Below, one piece after another: positions 1-11,400 of a stretch of DNA of 64,000 bases. Every line of letters starts with the position of its first letter. Within the stretch, counting starts at the first letter, position 1. Below the pieces are notes generated by a model. The model did not search any database. It saw nothing but the letters and a program-made list of their open reading frames with translations, and was not told the origin of the DNA. A program made the translations under genes and the position numbers. This stretch comes from Pelobates cultripes. Its lineage: Eukaryota; Chordata; Amphibia; Anura; Pelobatidae. The stretch covers positions 323,898,512-323,962,511 of the forward strand of contig OW240913.1 in assembly GCA_933207985.1 (NCBI GenBank), given 5' to 3'.

Positions 1-239
1 TAATTTCTAATATATAGACCAGAAGCACATCATTTAAAACCAGAACCAAAACAAACGATGGCTGTTAGATTACCATAAAGGAGTTGTTTTCCTTATTGCA
101 TTAATTTTTATTTGAACAAGAAGCAGAGACTATTCATCAATATAATTTATACTGAAAGATAATGGTTAGGATTGTAAAGGGAACCTATAGGTCAGAATAT
201 ATATATATTTTTTTAAAACATAAGTTAAATATTACTCTT

Positions 240-1110
240 CTTGTTTTCAGTGCCAGGAATCCTGTTCTGTACCCTCTATCTCCAAACTCTGGTGATCCAA
301 CAATTTGTTGCTTTTCTAGAGAAGAGATTGACTGGAACTAGGCATTCACAGCAAAATGCTGTGCTCCTACAATTAATTGCTGCTAGACTTGGTCATTTGT
401 TTTTGGACAACCATGTTTTCGTCCAAATTTTGGCTATTCATCCGAAAGACAAATTAATGAATACAAATTACAACAAATAAAACAAAGACAAATATGATTG
501 TTGGACAAAATTTCTCCCACACAACTTGTTCTTTCATTCATTTTAATCTATAACAAGGAGGGAACTACCAGCTCATTGAAATATTTTAAAATCAAAGTGA
601 CGGGGAGATGTGCTCCCTGCCACTTTCTAAATCGCCTCATGCTCTCCTCACCATATATACTTCCTCCATCCACACCAACGCTTGCTGTCCTAAGAAAACA
701 CAAGCAACTGGGCAGCTACCCACTAATCCTATAAAGGGTGAGGAACCTAATAAAATAATTAACTGGGAGGGACATATTTATGGGCCCTATCCACTGCCAA
801 TGGGTAGTGGTTTGGCTTCTTTTTATATATAAACAGTGTTACTCGTAGTTTACTAGACATGTCCCTACTTGCTACACTGTGGGTAGGGACAAAGGGAGTA
901 TACCAAAGAACATCTATCTACTAAACCGCTCCCTAATTTGGTACCCTGAAATATGTAATTTCCACAAGGATACCAATTTAGAGTATTATATATACTAAAA
1001 AGCTGCAAGATGACTGCGGCACGGATCAAAATTTCATCCACCGAATGAGATTCCAAAACAAAATAATGGTTGTATTTTGTCCAAAAATGAACAAATGGAC
1101 AAAATTCAGT
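240..1110. repeat. Degenerate interspersed repeat (called family J here)
   Basis: The segment shares words with 50150-50470 and more weakly with 28990-29130 and 30150-30260: GCTGCAAGATG, runs like ATTTTGTCC, and GACAAAATT. The relation is visible by eye but imperfect and the ends are not resolved. The short open frames here are not convincing genes. Confidence 0.35.
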
Positions 1111-1892
1111 TCAGACAAAAAAATTAAATATTAATTTATTTAAAAAAAAATGTATTCTTCCAAATAAAATTTTGGCTCCACGCAAGTCTACTATCTGCAG
1201 CATCTAATTATCAGACAGATTTTTACTCGGGAAGACAGCCTTTACAGGTAGAGTTAAACCTAAAAAAGCCCCATCCATTACAAGTTAAAACTAATGGAAC
1301 ACTGCAACCAGACCACTTCACTAAGATAGTGGTCGGGCTGACTATAGTCTCTAAGTTTTGGTTTTTCACTTATCACTGCATTGGAATTTCAATATATTGA
1401 AATGTTCATGTAATCTTGCAATTTACAGTTACAAATTGCAGACATGGTCCTTGTTGATGGGGCGATTAGCTCAGCATTATAAGAATATAACTGATTTATA
1501 TATATCCAGGATGTGAAAATCCAGCTAGAGTCAAACCAAAGGCAAGTATCACATTTAATATATTTATTGATGTCCTACCACAATGATGCTGATTCTTTTG
1601 ATTCTTATGTTATATTGTGTTGATGACCGACCAATTTAAGAATACATTAAATATGTCTGAGTGCATGGATTTTTATCTTTAAGGTAATATAACACCATTA
1701 AAATGTATCTTCAAAAAGCAACCTTGTTAAGTTCATATGAGGACAAAACATTGTTCCTGCTGTACGAAATTTTTTTTAAACACGTACACTAAAAGCTATT
1801 GATCTGTTTCTTTTCATCTTCGGCTTGTAACAGTTCTGCCAAACACAAAGACATGTTTAAAATCAACCAGCCATAATATATCCCTCAATCAT

Positions 1893-2420
1893 TCTCTTAA
1901 AGTGGTACTCTAAGTCAGGACTTGACAAATGTGCTTGGAATCTAGGAGCCAGGTTTTTCAATGCCAAAAATACAATTCTTAAAGGGACACTATAGTCACC
2001 AGAACCACTACAGCGTAATGTAGTTATTAAGTCTATATCCCGTCCCTGCATGCTTTTCAATAAAAAATACTAACGTTTCAGTCAAAAGGCTGTGTTTACA
2101 TTGCTGCCTGGTGACAACTCTAGTGACAGTCAGACAGCCTCTAGTTGTGCTTCCTGGGTCAGTGCTTCACACTGTGCAACAACTATGTTAATGTTCCCTA
2201 TAGGGATGCATCGATTCAATGCATCTCTATGATGATAAGTTGATTGACGCAGTGGCCTTTTACCTCTGCTCTCATGCAGTCTGTTTCCTCGGGGGGGTGA
2301 ACAGGCTCTCAAATGTCAGGAGCCAGGACAAATTTTCTGGTCGCCATGGCAATCTGGCACCTGGGATTTGTTGAGCCCTGCTCTAAGCACCATTAACATA
2401 GGCCAGTTTTTCCCTGGTAC
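1893..2420 (+). repeat. Composite repeat: family C with a family B element inside
   Basis: The outer part begins near GACTTGACAAATGTGCTTGG and resumes near 2310 with GTCGCCATGGCAATCTGGCACC and TTGAGCCCTG. The inner family B part starts at the TTAA at 1979-1982 (TTAAAGGGACACTATAG). The same order recurs at 16247-20445, where a 3.3-kb element interrupts it. Here the junction ACAATTCTTAAAGGG is uninterrupted, so this is the empty-site version. Confidence 0.7.
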
Positions 2421-2839
2421 CTAGTTTTGTGCTCTTGTTATACATCTGAGGGCTTCATGAGCTGGCATTTATAGTGGTTTCCCACCAGCACAAGACTGAA
2501 GACATTAAGTTCTCACGTTTTTGCTTACTTGTTGATAATTAACTGTGGCCCATTGTAGTGGTTCTGGTGTCAGGAGTGCTCTAGTGGTATCCCACTTGGC
2601 CAGATTTTACAGTTAGACAGCTACCTGGGTCTGCTAGGTAGACACCGTGTGGACCCTTGTTTACAGTTATCACCAAGATGGAAGATATCATTCCGCAGTA
2701 TCAGTTTGCCTATCTTTGGCAGTATTCATAACACTGATGGAGCAGGAGAAATTCTACTTTCTATATCTGTGAAGAGGAGCTGGACCATAGGTAACCAGGT
2801 AAACCAGGTAAGTGGATGAAAAATGGTTTGACTCTTAAA

Positions 2840-2960
2840 TTAAAGGGACACTCCAGCATTCTAAATGTATTTTTTTTTAGTCTCCTGAGCACCGTTTGAT
2901 GGCACCTTGGAGTGCTCCTTAAATTTCCTGGTGCCTGAGCAATTAGATTAAACAATTTAT
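2840..2960 (+). repeat. TTAAAGGGACACTCCAGC MITE fragment
   Basis: It begins with TTAAAGGGACACTCC, a T2/Kolobok-type end, followed by GAGCACCGTTTGATGGCACC and GGTGCCTGAGCAATTAGATT. It resembles the start at 57769. The right end is not clear. Confidence 0.5.
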
Positions 2961-3073
2961 AAACAGATCATTTTCTGCCATGTGTGTTTTCTTGCAACGT
3001 TAATCTTAACAAATGAACAGGTAGCAACATGGCTTTTGAAATGTCCCTTAAAGACAACAACACATTCTAAACC

Positions 3074-3200
3074 GTTAAAGAGACACTATAGTCACCAAAA
3101 CAACTTTAGTTTAATGTCCCTGCAGTCTAACTGTTCAATTCTCTGCTGTTTAGGAGTCCAATCAGTTTGGTTATGCAGCCCTAGCTATTAGCAGGGAAGT
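3074..3200 (+). repeat. Partial family B MITE
   Basis: TTAAAGAGACACTATAGTCACC at the left matches the family B end with one change. Similarity fades after about 120 bases and no right terminus is seen. Confidence 0.55.
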
Positions 3201-5556
3201 TACTTTAAATAAGTAACAAATAGTACCTAGTAGCAGGTTGTGTTAGATATCTTCAGAAGATGCAATGAGTACAAGTGCTAAATGGACACACACAGTCTAT
3301 TACGGGTTAAAGCAATTTGGGTAATCCATTTGAAACAATACTTAGTAATGTGAATAAATAACTGGAAATGCGTTTGCTTCATAATGAAAAACATTGCACG
3401 TTTACATGTAGCTTTAACAATGCATGACACAGATGTTCCAGAGTTTACACCATTATGCAGTACATTAAAGCTTTTAAAATTGGCATTTTAAAAAGAGTGG
3501 TGGTTACCATCAAAACCACGGGATAAACAGACATACCAAGAAAATATCCATTTAATCTATCAAATTACTGGTTGACCTGATCTGCCTGGGAAATAAATTC
3601 AACTTGCTAGCACAAGAATAGATTAAATTATACCTAAAGTTTGTTTTTCCACTCAGGGACTGGACTACATGTGTGAGAAACCAAAATGCAATTGTTCCAA
3701 ATGATGCACTGTGGGATTATTTACACACAACACTCTAAAGGCTCAGGAAGCACCATGGGTAGTAAGTGTAGTAAAAAAAAAAAAAAATCTGAGGTAGTAA
3801 ACGTGACACACACACACTCTTAAGTGCAAGTATGACTAGGTCAACAGAAAAGAACATTAAAACCCAAAATGCCTAAAGATGTAAGCTAAAACTATGCTTG
3901 GCATTAATTCACTGTATACATTTGCTAGCAATTGGTCTTTCATGACTTAAAATTCTATAAACTATTAAGGCAGGTGCATTGTGATACAAGCATGTCTCAT
4001 AGTGGTTTAAGAGGCGTATGTAACCGTTTTGTTTGCTGTATATGACAGGTTTGCAAGGTTTTTCCACTGGTTTTGTGCTTCATACTTGACGAATTAAAGC
4101 GCATAGGTCACTTTACTTTGAATCAATAGCCAAATTACTTGCACACTTTTGGGAAGACAAAGGGAGCAAAAAGAACAGTCAAACAAAAAACATTTATAAA
4201 GGTTTCAAAATAAAAGGTTTTCAGGTTTTGAAACGACAAAATTAGCCGACAAAAGGTCAGCTAATATTTTGAAATAAGGTTTTAAAGACTACTCAAATAT
4301 TATTAGCCTGGGTTCCTTATAAAAACAAGCAACCTTTCGTCCTCAGATGAATTGCTTTATTTCAAAGCTAACATACAAAAAAAAAAGGATACGTATTATC
4401 GAGAAATTATTCAAGTTTTCTTTTCATAATCTTTTCATTATCGAGCAAACAGTCAACTCACTTGCTATTGTGATAAAGCTGACACACAAATATTGAACTT
4501 CACAAGCATTGCAAAGTTTGAATAAATGCAAATTGTTACTTGCCTAGAGCGGTGATGGTATTATAGAACTGATGTTTGCCTAAAGCTGCATAAAAGAAAA
4601 AGGCATTAACAAAGGGAGTTTGTCCCTACCAGGTTTAAGGTAATTTTTCTGGGAAACCAAAAAAAAAAAGGTTGAAGATTTGCAAATGCAAGGTTTAGAA
4701 CACAAGATAATGGTATCTTTTAGTAGTAATTTGAATGTGAATGTTATAGAACTAATGTTTTAAATGTGAATTACTAAAAAAAAAATAAAAAGAGGAAATA
4801 ATTATAAAAAGCTGTGTATGCTGTTCTCTGTTTCAACCAATCCTGATGCTCCCATAACATTTTGCTGCAAGATTGGCCATCAATTCTAGTTTTAGATCAA
4901 TTATATATTTAAAAAAAAAATTAAAAAAATTAAGCTGTAGAAAGCAAACATGTGATCTACAATTCCCAGAAACTTTTCATGATAGCATTGGCAGGTAAGC
5001 ATAGCTTCCTGATGTTGCATACTTAAAGGTAGCGGTGGCCTAAAAGCTGCCATGATTTTATTTTATTTTTTCCAGCACTAAACTCTAGAACGGACAACGG
5101 ACCTACCACCCTGAACTACTACTATGGAGCATTCAAGGATAATCGTTCTACGTGATGGCTTCACACTGTTAATGTTGGAGCAAAAAGGGGAAACTATTTA
5201 TTTTATTTACTTATATGCAGGGGATGCCAGAAGTTATGAACTTGTGAACAAAAATGACATATGGCTAAAACTTCTAAAATATAAATAAAAATAAATAAAA
5301 TAAAAACATAGAATAACTAGCTGTGGCCTACTTACATATTGCACTCAATGTATGTGTGCTTGGAGGGTTTCCTTAATATTACCCCCTTTGCTGGCACACA
5401 CAGTGAAGTCTTGGAGAAAAATCAAGAAGAGCACAGCCAGATCAACAAATGTAAAATTAAACAGGAAACCTAATATTTGGACCCAAGTGTTAATCAAAAC
5501 TCATTTGTTAAATTCAAAAAGAAAGCCAAAACAGTAAACCTTTGCATAGTACACAT
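3201..5556. other. DISP1 intron downstream of the first coding exon, nothing recognised
   Basis: AT-rich single-copy-looking sequence with a few A-runs (3774, 4377, 4661, 4910). I searched by eye for the next DISP1 exon (the residues around the first membrane span) on the minus strand and did not find it. Confidence 0.5.
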
Positions 5557-5593
5557 TTATACAGTATATAAGCTATGAAAGAGCAACCCATCT

Positions 5594-5599
5594 ACTGAC
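5594..5599 (-). other. Splice donor of the DISP1 first coding exon
   Basis: The minus strand reads AAG/GTCAGT. It falls exactly where similarity to DISP1 ends, after the residues VNL, and splits an Arg codon (phase 2). Confidence 0.85.
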
Positions 5600-6087
5600 C
5601 TTAAGTTTACTAGGTGGTGTGGCACTTGCTGATGCTGAAAATGATCACGCCACTGATGAAGGCAAAACGACTGGGAGGGTTGCACACAGCAGGCAGGATG
5701 GTAGATATGTAGATGGTTTGGACAAGACGAGTTCGTAGAGAAATCCGTATGTGGCTGCAAGCTTCCAGAACTTGGCACAGGCACAATGGTGCCGCCAGGC
5801 CGTGCCACACATTCTTGCTGGCTGTTCAGTGGATGGTGATACGAGCATGGTTGGCAGCAAGAGGAAATAATTGGAGTTCTTTGGTTTTCTGAAAACCTTG
5901 AGCATGCTTTGGGTACACCATTGTGTGAAAGGCATCCATTGGGGCTGACTTTAACCCTTGGCTCCTCTGTGGGCTGATGTTGCTGGTCTCCGTCAGTGAT
6001 CGCAGAGTGACTAGGAGACAGCGCTTTGGATGGTATGACGCCATTGCCAAGAGCCACACATTCACTCGTTTTGTTGTTCAAGGCCAT
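5600..6087 (-). CDS. disp1: Dispatched homologue 1, first coding exon (partial gene)
   Basis: This exon encodes residues 1-162 and the first two bases of codon 163 of a DISP1-like protein, the RND-type membrane protein that releases lipid-modified Hedgehog ligand from the secreting cell. I recognise vertebrate DISP1 by its N-terminal tail: KVSPNGCL near residue 47, the His/Cys-rich CSYHHPL near 80, CPNH near 124, and PSQSFCLH followed by DHFQHQ near 138-152. The segment is rich in Cys, His, Ser and Pro, has no membrane span, and in the family lies on the cytosolic side before the first transmembrane helix. The start is supported by A at -3, G at +4 and an in-frame TAA 18 bases upstream in the same exon. 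Reading past the donor adds 14 unrelated residues before a stop, so the open frame to 5557 is not real protein. The remaining exons, with the sterol-sensing domain and permease core, are not in the window. Identification is from remembered family sequence, without alignment. Confidence 0.93.
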
Positions 6088-6120
6088 CCTCCCAGCCTCC
6101 TCTACTTATAGAAAGGTATA
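6088..6120 (-). other. disp1: 5' UTR part of the DISP1 first coding exon
   Basis: These 33 bases lie between the splice acceptor and the ATG. They contain an in-frame TAA (fifth codon of the exon), which rules out extension of the protein upstream. At least one further non-coding leader exon must therefore lie to the right. Confidence 0.85.
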
Positions 6121-6150
6121 CTGCAGGGAAGGAGAGAAGAAGTTAAAAAT
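6121..6150 (-). other. Splice acceptor of the DISP1 first coding exon
   Basis: On the minus strand a pyrimidine-rich run, TTCTTCTCTCCTTCCCTGCAG in form, ends in CAG immediately before the exon. A TTTTTAAC stretch about 25 bases upstream could serve as branch site. Confidence 0.85.
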
Positions 6151-6489
6151 GGAAACCAGTTGCAGTAATGCAATTATTGACAGTTCATAGGCACTGCACA
6201 CTAGAATATGTCAACATTTTCAGTGATCTTAGAAATAGATGTGTTCCATAAACATCACATTTTCCAAACATGTAACAACTGGTACTAAAATCTACAATAG
6301 TAAAAAAAAAATTAAAAAAAAAAAAGAAAGAAAGAAAGCAGTACACAAATGTATTGGTAAAGGAGACTTTTTTGATCTAACTGGTTCACAACCCAGTCCT
6401 CAAGTATTTTCTTTGTGTCCATGGGCACAGAACTGGTTTATACTCAACGTTGACTGTTTCTCATGCTCAGCATTTATAATTATATACAC

Positions 6490-6492
<3 letters not shown>

Positions 6493-6540
<48 letters not shown>
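6493..6540. repeat. (TA)n(CA)n microsatellite
   Basis: A run of alternating TA passes directly into CA repeats. It accounts for the IYIYIY tail of the overlapping open frame, which is not a gene. Confidence 0.95.
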
Positions 6541-6611
6541 TTATTAATCATATCCACCAACACCACCTAAGTATTGCCTGATTGGAATTTTGCCAAGATC
6601 CTCCTAGGGCA

Positions 6612-6813
6612 TACACTAGTCTTGTGCAAAAACAATATTTGGAGCCGATTTTCCCAAATCAAATTTCTTGTAATCCACACCCGAACGAATCAATCCACCT
6701 GGGATTTGCCTATAGCGTATTAATCATTGAATAAGACTACACAGGCAAACCCCAGGCAGATCGATTTGTTCAGGTATGGATTAAATGGAATTTTTTTTGC
6801 ACAAGACTAGTAT
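6612..6813. mobile_element. Fold-back MITE with ACTAGTCTTGTGCAAAAA ends
   Basis: The left end ACTAGTCTTGTGCAAAAA (from 6615) is matched inverted by TTTTTGCACAAGACTAGT ending at 6811. The interior also folds back: AATCCACACCCGAACGAATC pairs imperfectly with GATTTGTTCAGGTATGGATT, and GGGATTTGCCT with AGGCAAACCCC. A TA on each side could be a Tc1/mariner-like target duplication, but the palindromic end makes this uncertain. Confidence 0.75.
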
Positions 6814-7450
6814 CCAATTAATGCAGTATTGTCTTTAGTTTGCAGCTCTAACTCTGTTAAACACAAAACATCACCAAATACAAAATCTACTTGAATCAGA
6901 ACTTCAGATAGCTTGTCAGTGGGCATAGCTGTATTCACTTTAGCGGTAGTGATAAGCAATTGTAAGGACTACATATTTGCTATGCCAGGCTCATTCTCAT
7001 GTAAAAGGGTGAAATACAATCCTAGTAAGTGGGTAAAAAAAAAAAAATTTAATTGGATTTTCTGTTAATCTTCACTTTTACAAGAGTGCTTCTATACACC
7101 ATTATTTGGTAAAATTATATGAATAGGGTTGAAAGGTGGGATTCTAGAAAACCGTGAACATGAGGAGGAGGGAGCAGTTTTGTCTAGGAATAAAACAAAA
7201 AAAAGTACAGAAAAACTATTTAGCAACATATTTAAAACAATAATATTAAATAAAAATAATACAAGCAATAAGAAAACTACTTTACTAATAAGACTTTAGA
7301 AAGGGATGAGTTAAAGCAATAGCATACTCAGTTTTTGACTTGTGTCTCAATCTAGAATAATTATGTGTGATTGCATGCAGAGTCAATGTGAGGGAGTCCA
7401 AGAGAATATCAGCTTAGAAGGCTTTTTTAGGTGGCGTGGAGGGACAGTGA

Positions 7451-7590
7451 GAATGTGTGCGCTGGTGGGGAGGGTCGGTGAGAACGTGTGCGCTGGTGGG
7501 GAGGGTCGGTGAGAAGGTGTGCGCTGGTGGGGAGGGTCGGTGAGAACGGTCGTGAGAATGTGGGCGCTGACGGGAAGGGTCAGTGAGAAT
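7451..7590 (+). repeat. 31-bp minisatellite
   Basis: About four units of a 31-base repeat, core GTGCGCTGGTGGGGAGGGTC plus GGTGAGAA. The first three units are nearly identical and the last is diverged. It runs into a GT-rich stretch to about 7900 in which TACTGATGTGGAG occurs twice. The overlapping open frames in both strands are low-complexity by-products. Confidence 0.9.
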
Positions 7591-8520
7591 GTGTGCATAG
7601 GTGTAGGATTAGTTTGTATGTGTGAACACAAATATGTACTGATGTGGAGAATAAATGTGTGCATAAATGCCAAAGTGTAATGGTGTGTGCATGTATGCAT
7701 GCAATGTACGAGATCATGGTGTGTAAAGACCAGGATGTACTGATGTGGAGCACTAGAATATCTGACATGCACACAAAACTGATGTTGAAGGTTTGGCACA
7801 GTGTACGCATTGTGTTTTTGCAGAGTGTCAGAGTGGTTATGGGTACTGGCGTGTGTTTGGGTAGAGTATTAGTGTGTGTCACTGTCCCATTTATGTGACA
7901 TGTACACCAAATATACCAAAAGGATGAGCACTTTATATGTTGTGTTCATAAAGTATCAAACTCCATGGATCAATGTCAAGTTTCTAGAAAATTGGTCAAC
8001 CGTTTCCAACCTTGCTAAACCATGATTTTTTAAAATTTTATGTATTTATTTTTTAAAGTTTTAAATGCATAAACTGAAAGTCATTATTGTATGATTAACA
8101 TAAATTAGACAGCATAATATAAATAAGGGATATGAACAAGTACAACTACATAACATGGGCTTTAGGAGATTTAAAACATGTGAACTTAAAGGCCAAGTAG
8201 AGAAACACTCAAAGCATTCAAACATATCTCACATTCCTTAAAAAAATGCCAACTTGATAGATTGACTGTCTCCCACAAAGCCAGCACCAAACATCAGGCG
8301 CCACCTGTTATCCTGTGAGCTTTAATAGCAAAAGAAAGAGAAATTAAGCTGGACAAAACAGTAGTTCCCGAGGGATCCAAAGACTCTAGGAAGAGCATTT
8401 TAACACTTTGTTTTCAAAAGTAAAGAAAATGACAAATATAATTACGGTGAGAAGTATAATATAAATCTTCAACATTTCCACAAACTTTGCCAACATACTA
8501 TGCCTACAATGATTTACAAT

Positions 8521-8720
8521 GTCTGTCACCACAAACTTACATTTCTCCTATTGTTTCCTCTTCTCTTTCAGAATCGGTTCATTTCTGATGTATTTTGATT
8601 TAAAACATAAGACAAAGTAGGGACTACTTTGTGTTCTGTATTTTTCCAACGCTTGTCCAAACTGACAAAATGGTAGAGCTTAAGGAAAGTTCCACTTCTT
8701 TGCCTTTAGCTCCATACTTT
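8521..8720 (+). repeat. Interspersed repeat (family I)
   Basis: It shares ordered blocks with 28716-28990: AACTTAC, CTCTTCCTCT-like tract, TTTCTGAT, and AACATAAGACAAAGTAGG. It is probably a diverged TTAA-type element, but its ends are not resolved here. Confidence 0.5.
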
Positions 8721-11209
8721 GCCAATATTGCCACGTATAGGAAAAATGCATAAGACAATTTAAAGAGAAATAAATCACAAATGAAGAAAAGAAGAACAGA
8801 TTGAAAGAGGAAGAGAAGAGAAGAGAAGAGGAAACAATAGGAGAAACGTACGTTCAAGTTGACAAGTACCAAAAAAATAAACCCACAACAGGGCTTATGG
8901 GCACCCATAGCCTGCCCATTCTTTTGCATCTGCATGGATAATGCATAAACATCACTATCAAAATTATCTGTACAATTTCAAAATGTTTACAAAACCTGGA
9001 GAATAGCACCATAACCACTACACAATGCTGCATTATTTATGATGTTTAGAATGCTCCTTGAATTTCCAAAATCTACATAGTAAATATACGATTTATCATC
9101 TACATAAACTTAATTGCTTCAAGAGGTGTTAATCCTATACTTGCCTCCTCTCCAGACCTACCATCATGTCTGTGGGTGCCAACACTGATGATGCACCCAT
9201 TTCTTGCCTAGGTCTTGCCTCTTTACTACCACAGGACTGTCTGAGAAAATGTACTTACAGTGTTCCTATGTATCTCTAGGAATACACAAGATGCACCCAC
9301 TAGATCAATAAATTGTAAACATAGCACATGCACTGTAGTTGCTGTGACAGAACTGCTTGTAGTGGGGGTTCTCCCCCATCTCATTTCTACTGTCTATACC
9401 AAGTACTGATTGACAAGTGATGGAAAGGATCATATCTTCAAAGCTTAGAATGCTACCTATATATTTGAAAGCATTTCCACACATGTTAGCTAGCATCCAC
9501 TAGCGCAATGGTAAATTGCTTCTTTTTTTAACGCGTTTATTATTTTAATAGAAGTTGTGCACACAATGATCAATATACTCTAATAATAAAACAGGTCTTT
9601 TAGGAAGAATGCTACAAGCTGAAGTGTACAGTATGCAACCCGTGATTGTTTGGTAGCGTTTGGTAGCTGTGTGTTTAATTTCTGCAGAAAAGCTAGGTAC
9701 ATTCTGCATGGTTTTTTCCATTCTAGGAAATGAATAGCCTTTCTGTAAGAAAATGTCTCAGAGTGCACTCACAGGGAAAAAAATAAAAAACATCATTCCG
9801 GCCTCTTACAAGTTGGAAAAAGTTAATGACTAAAGTAGCGGTATTACTATATTATAACTATATCACATATATAAAATTATACAGAAGAAAACACCTTTCA
9901 TTGTCATGTGGCAGTATGCCAGCTTGTCTAGGACTTCAAAATGATTTAATTTCCTTCGCTGGCAGCCAAGGGAGGGGGGGCACAAGAATACTAAATGAAA
10001 ACTGTGACCGAGAGTTTCCACTCATAAGCCGGAGTAAACACTGTGCCATACATTACTACAACATAGCACCCCCACAGATAATTCATATTATGATTCAAGT
10101 TAAATACAAAAGAATGCGTAGGCCCTGTGAATTTAGATATTTTTTTTTTGGCACGCCCAGCTTCGCTCTGCAAGTCTCTGCTAGTTGTATCACTTTTGAA
10201 TTCTGAAGTATGCATGAGAATACATGCATTAGAACTATGCTCTATCAAACGTCCTGCCTGCAAGATGTCAATTCATCTAGATTTTAGGCATCAATGGACA
10301 AGATTTCAATAAATTCAGCCATCAACAATTAATGGCTGCCATTCAATGAAGGGCTAATGCTGCTTTGTGCACAAATGTCCTGCTTTAAAAAAAAAAAAAA
10401 AACAAACATACTTTGTGTATAACAGAACCTTTTTAATAACATTATTTTAAATACTACATTCTCATAGCGTGTTGCTAATGTTTTTTGTAGAGGTTCAAGA
10501 TTCTTTAAGAATCCATTCAGGACAAGGACTGGAAAATATCTATGTAGTTATCTCGGTTGAAGAAGATGTCACTTATAGATATCAAAGCTTCATGGATTGT
10601 TGTACTCTTAGCCTGCATTTTATACATGGATAATAACGTAAACGATATAGCAGAGAGGTCCGTTTAATAAAATCACCATCATTCTTAATTCTAGTTGTAA
10701 AATGTAACGATCGGTGTTACTGGTACCAGCTAGCTATTGGTTGTGCATTTTTTGTGTGCTATTTGTACAGCAAGGTATGTAAATTACAATAATCCCTTGC
10801 ACAGCGTTTTCTCTGCTACCCACTCAAACACTCGGCATCTAAAATTTCTTCCAGAATATGGAAGTGCTGAGGAGATAATTGCATTTTATTAATATTTTTC
10901 ACACTTATCTCATTATCTCAGTAAATGTTGCAATTGTATTTTAATAGGATCGCACAACAAGGAATTGCCGATTGTCTGGATGTGACAGTGTTACTTTAAA
11001 TGCAATAAAGTTATTTGTGCTTTTTGTGTAATTGTTTCAAAGGTATTATGTAGGACTTCAGATGTCAGTCTATATACCATTCTATGAACATAATATTACA
11101 AGATGAAGAGAACAAGTGCAGGGCTGAATGGAGGTGTCAAATCTAAATAAACATAACATTTCATCTTGGAAAGAGATCTTTAAGGAACACATTAAGTAAA
11201 CAGGAAAGT
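8721..11209. other. Intron or intergenic DNA, nothing recognised
   Basis: AT-rich sequence. The longest open frame (9826-10206, 126 codons) resembles no known protein, lacks a coding feel and overlaps another frame on the opposite strand. Confidence 0.4.
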
Positions 11210-11400
11210 TTAAAGGGTTACTATAACCCTTTTTGGGGAAGAGAGAAAAAGGAACGACACCATTCCTGTGTAAAATGCCTTATTGTCCACTATGGAAAAG
11301 CCTGTGATTGGACCATTTTTCTGGCTCAGAGAACATGCGTGCACTCCAGTCCAGCGAGGGGAGGGAGTGGAGAGAATGGAGGTTTAAAAAAAAAAAAAAA
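11210..11400 (+). repeat. TTAAAGGGTTACTATAACC element fragment (family E)
   Basis: It starts TTAAAGGGTTACTATAACCC and contains TGATTGGACCATTTTTC and GGCTCAGAGAACATGCG. Both are found in the same order in the full copy at 25057-25686. It breaks off at a long A-run near 11383. Confidence 0.65.

Noticed and set aside
1..5556. Next DISP1 exon (first membrane span)
   Set aside because: I looked on the minus strand for codons of the conserved KSYAALIADWP stretch and found none.
5557..5599. C-terminal extension of the DISP1 frame to a stop at 5557
   Set aside because: DISP1 similarity stops exactly at a GT donor; the 14 extra residues are intron read-through.
7383..7898. Open frames of 84-138 codons on both strands
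   Set aside because: They arise from the 31-bp minisatellite and GT-rich DNA; composition is repetitive and there is no splice or start context.
9826..10206. 126-codon open frame as a gene
   Set aside because: Overlaps an opposite-strand frame, starts in AT-rich DNA, and resembles no family.
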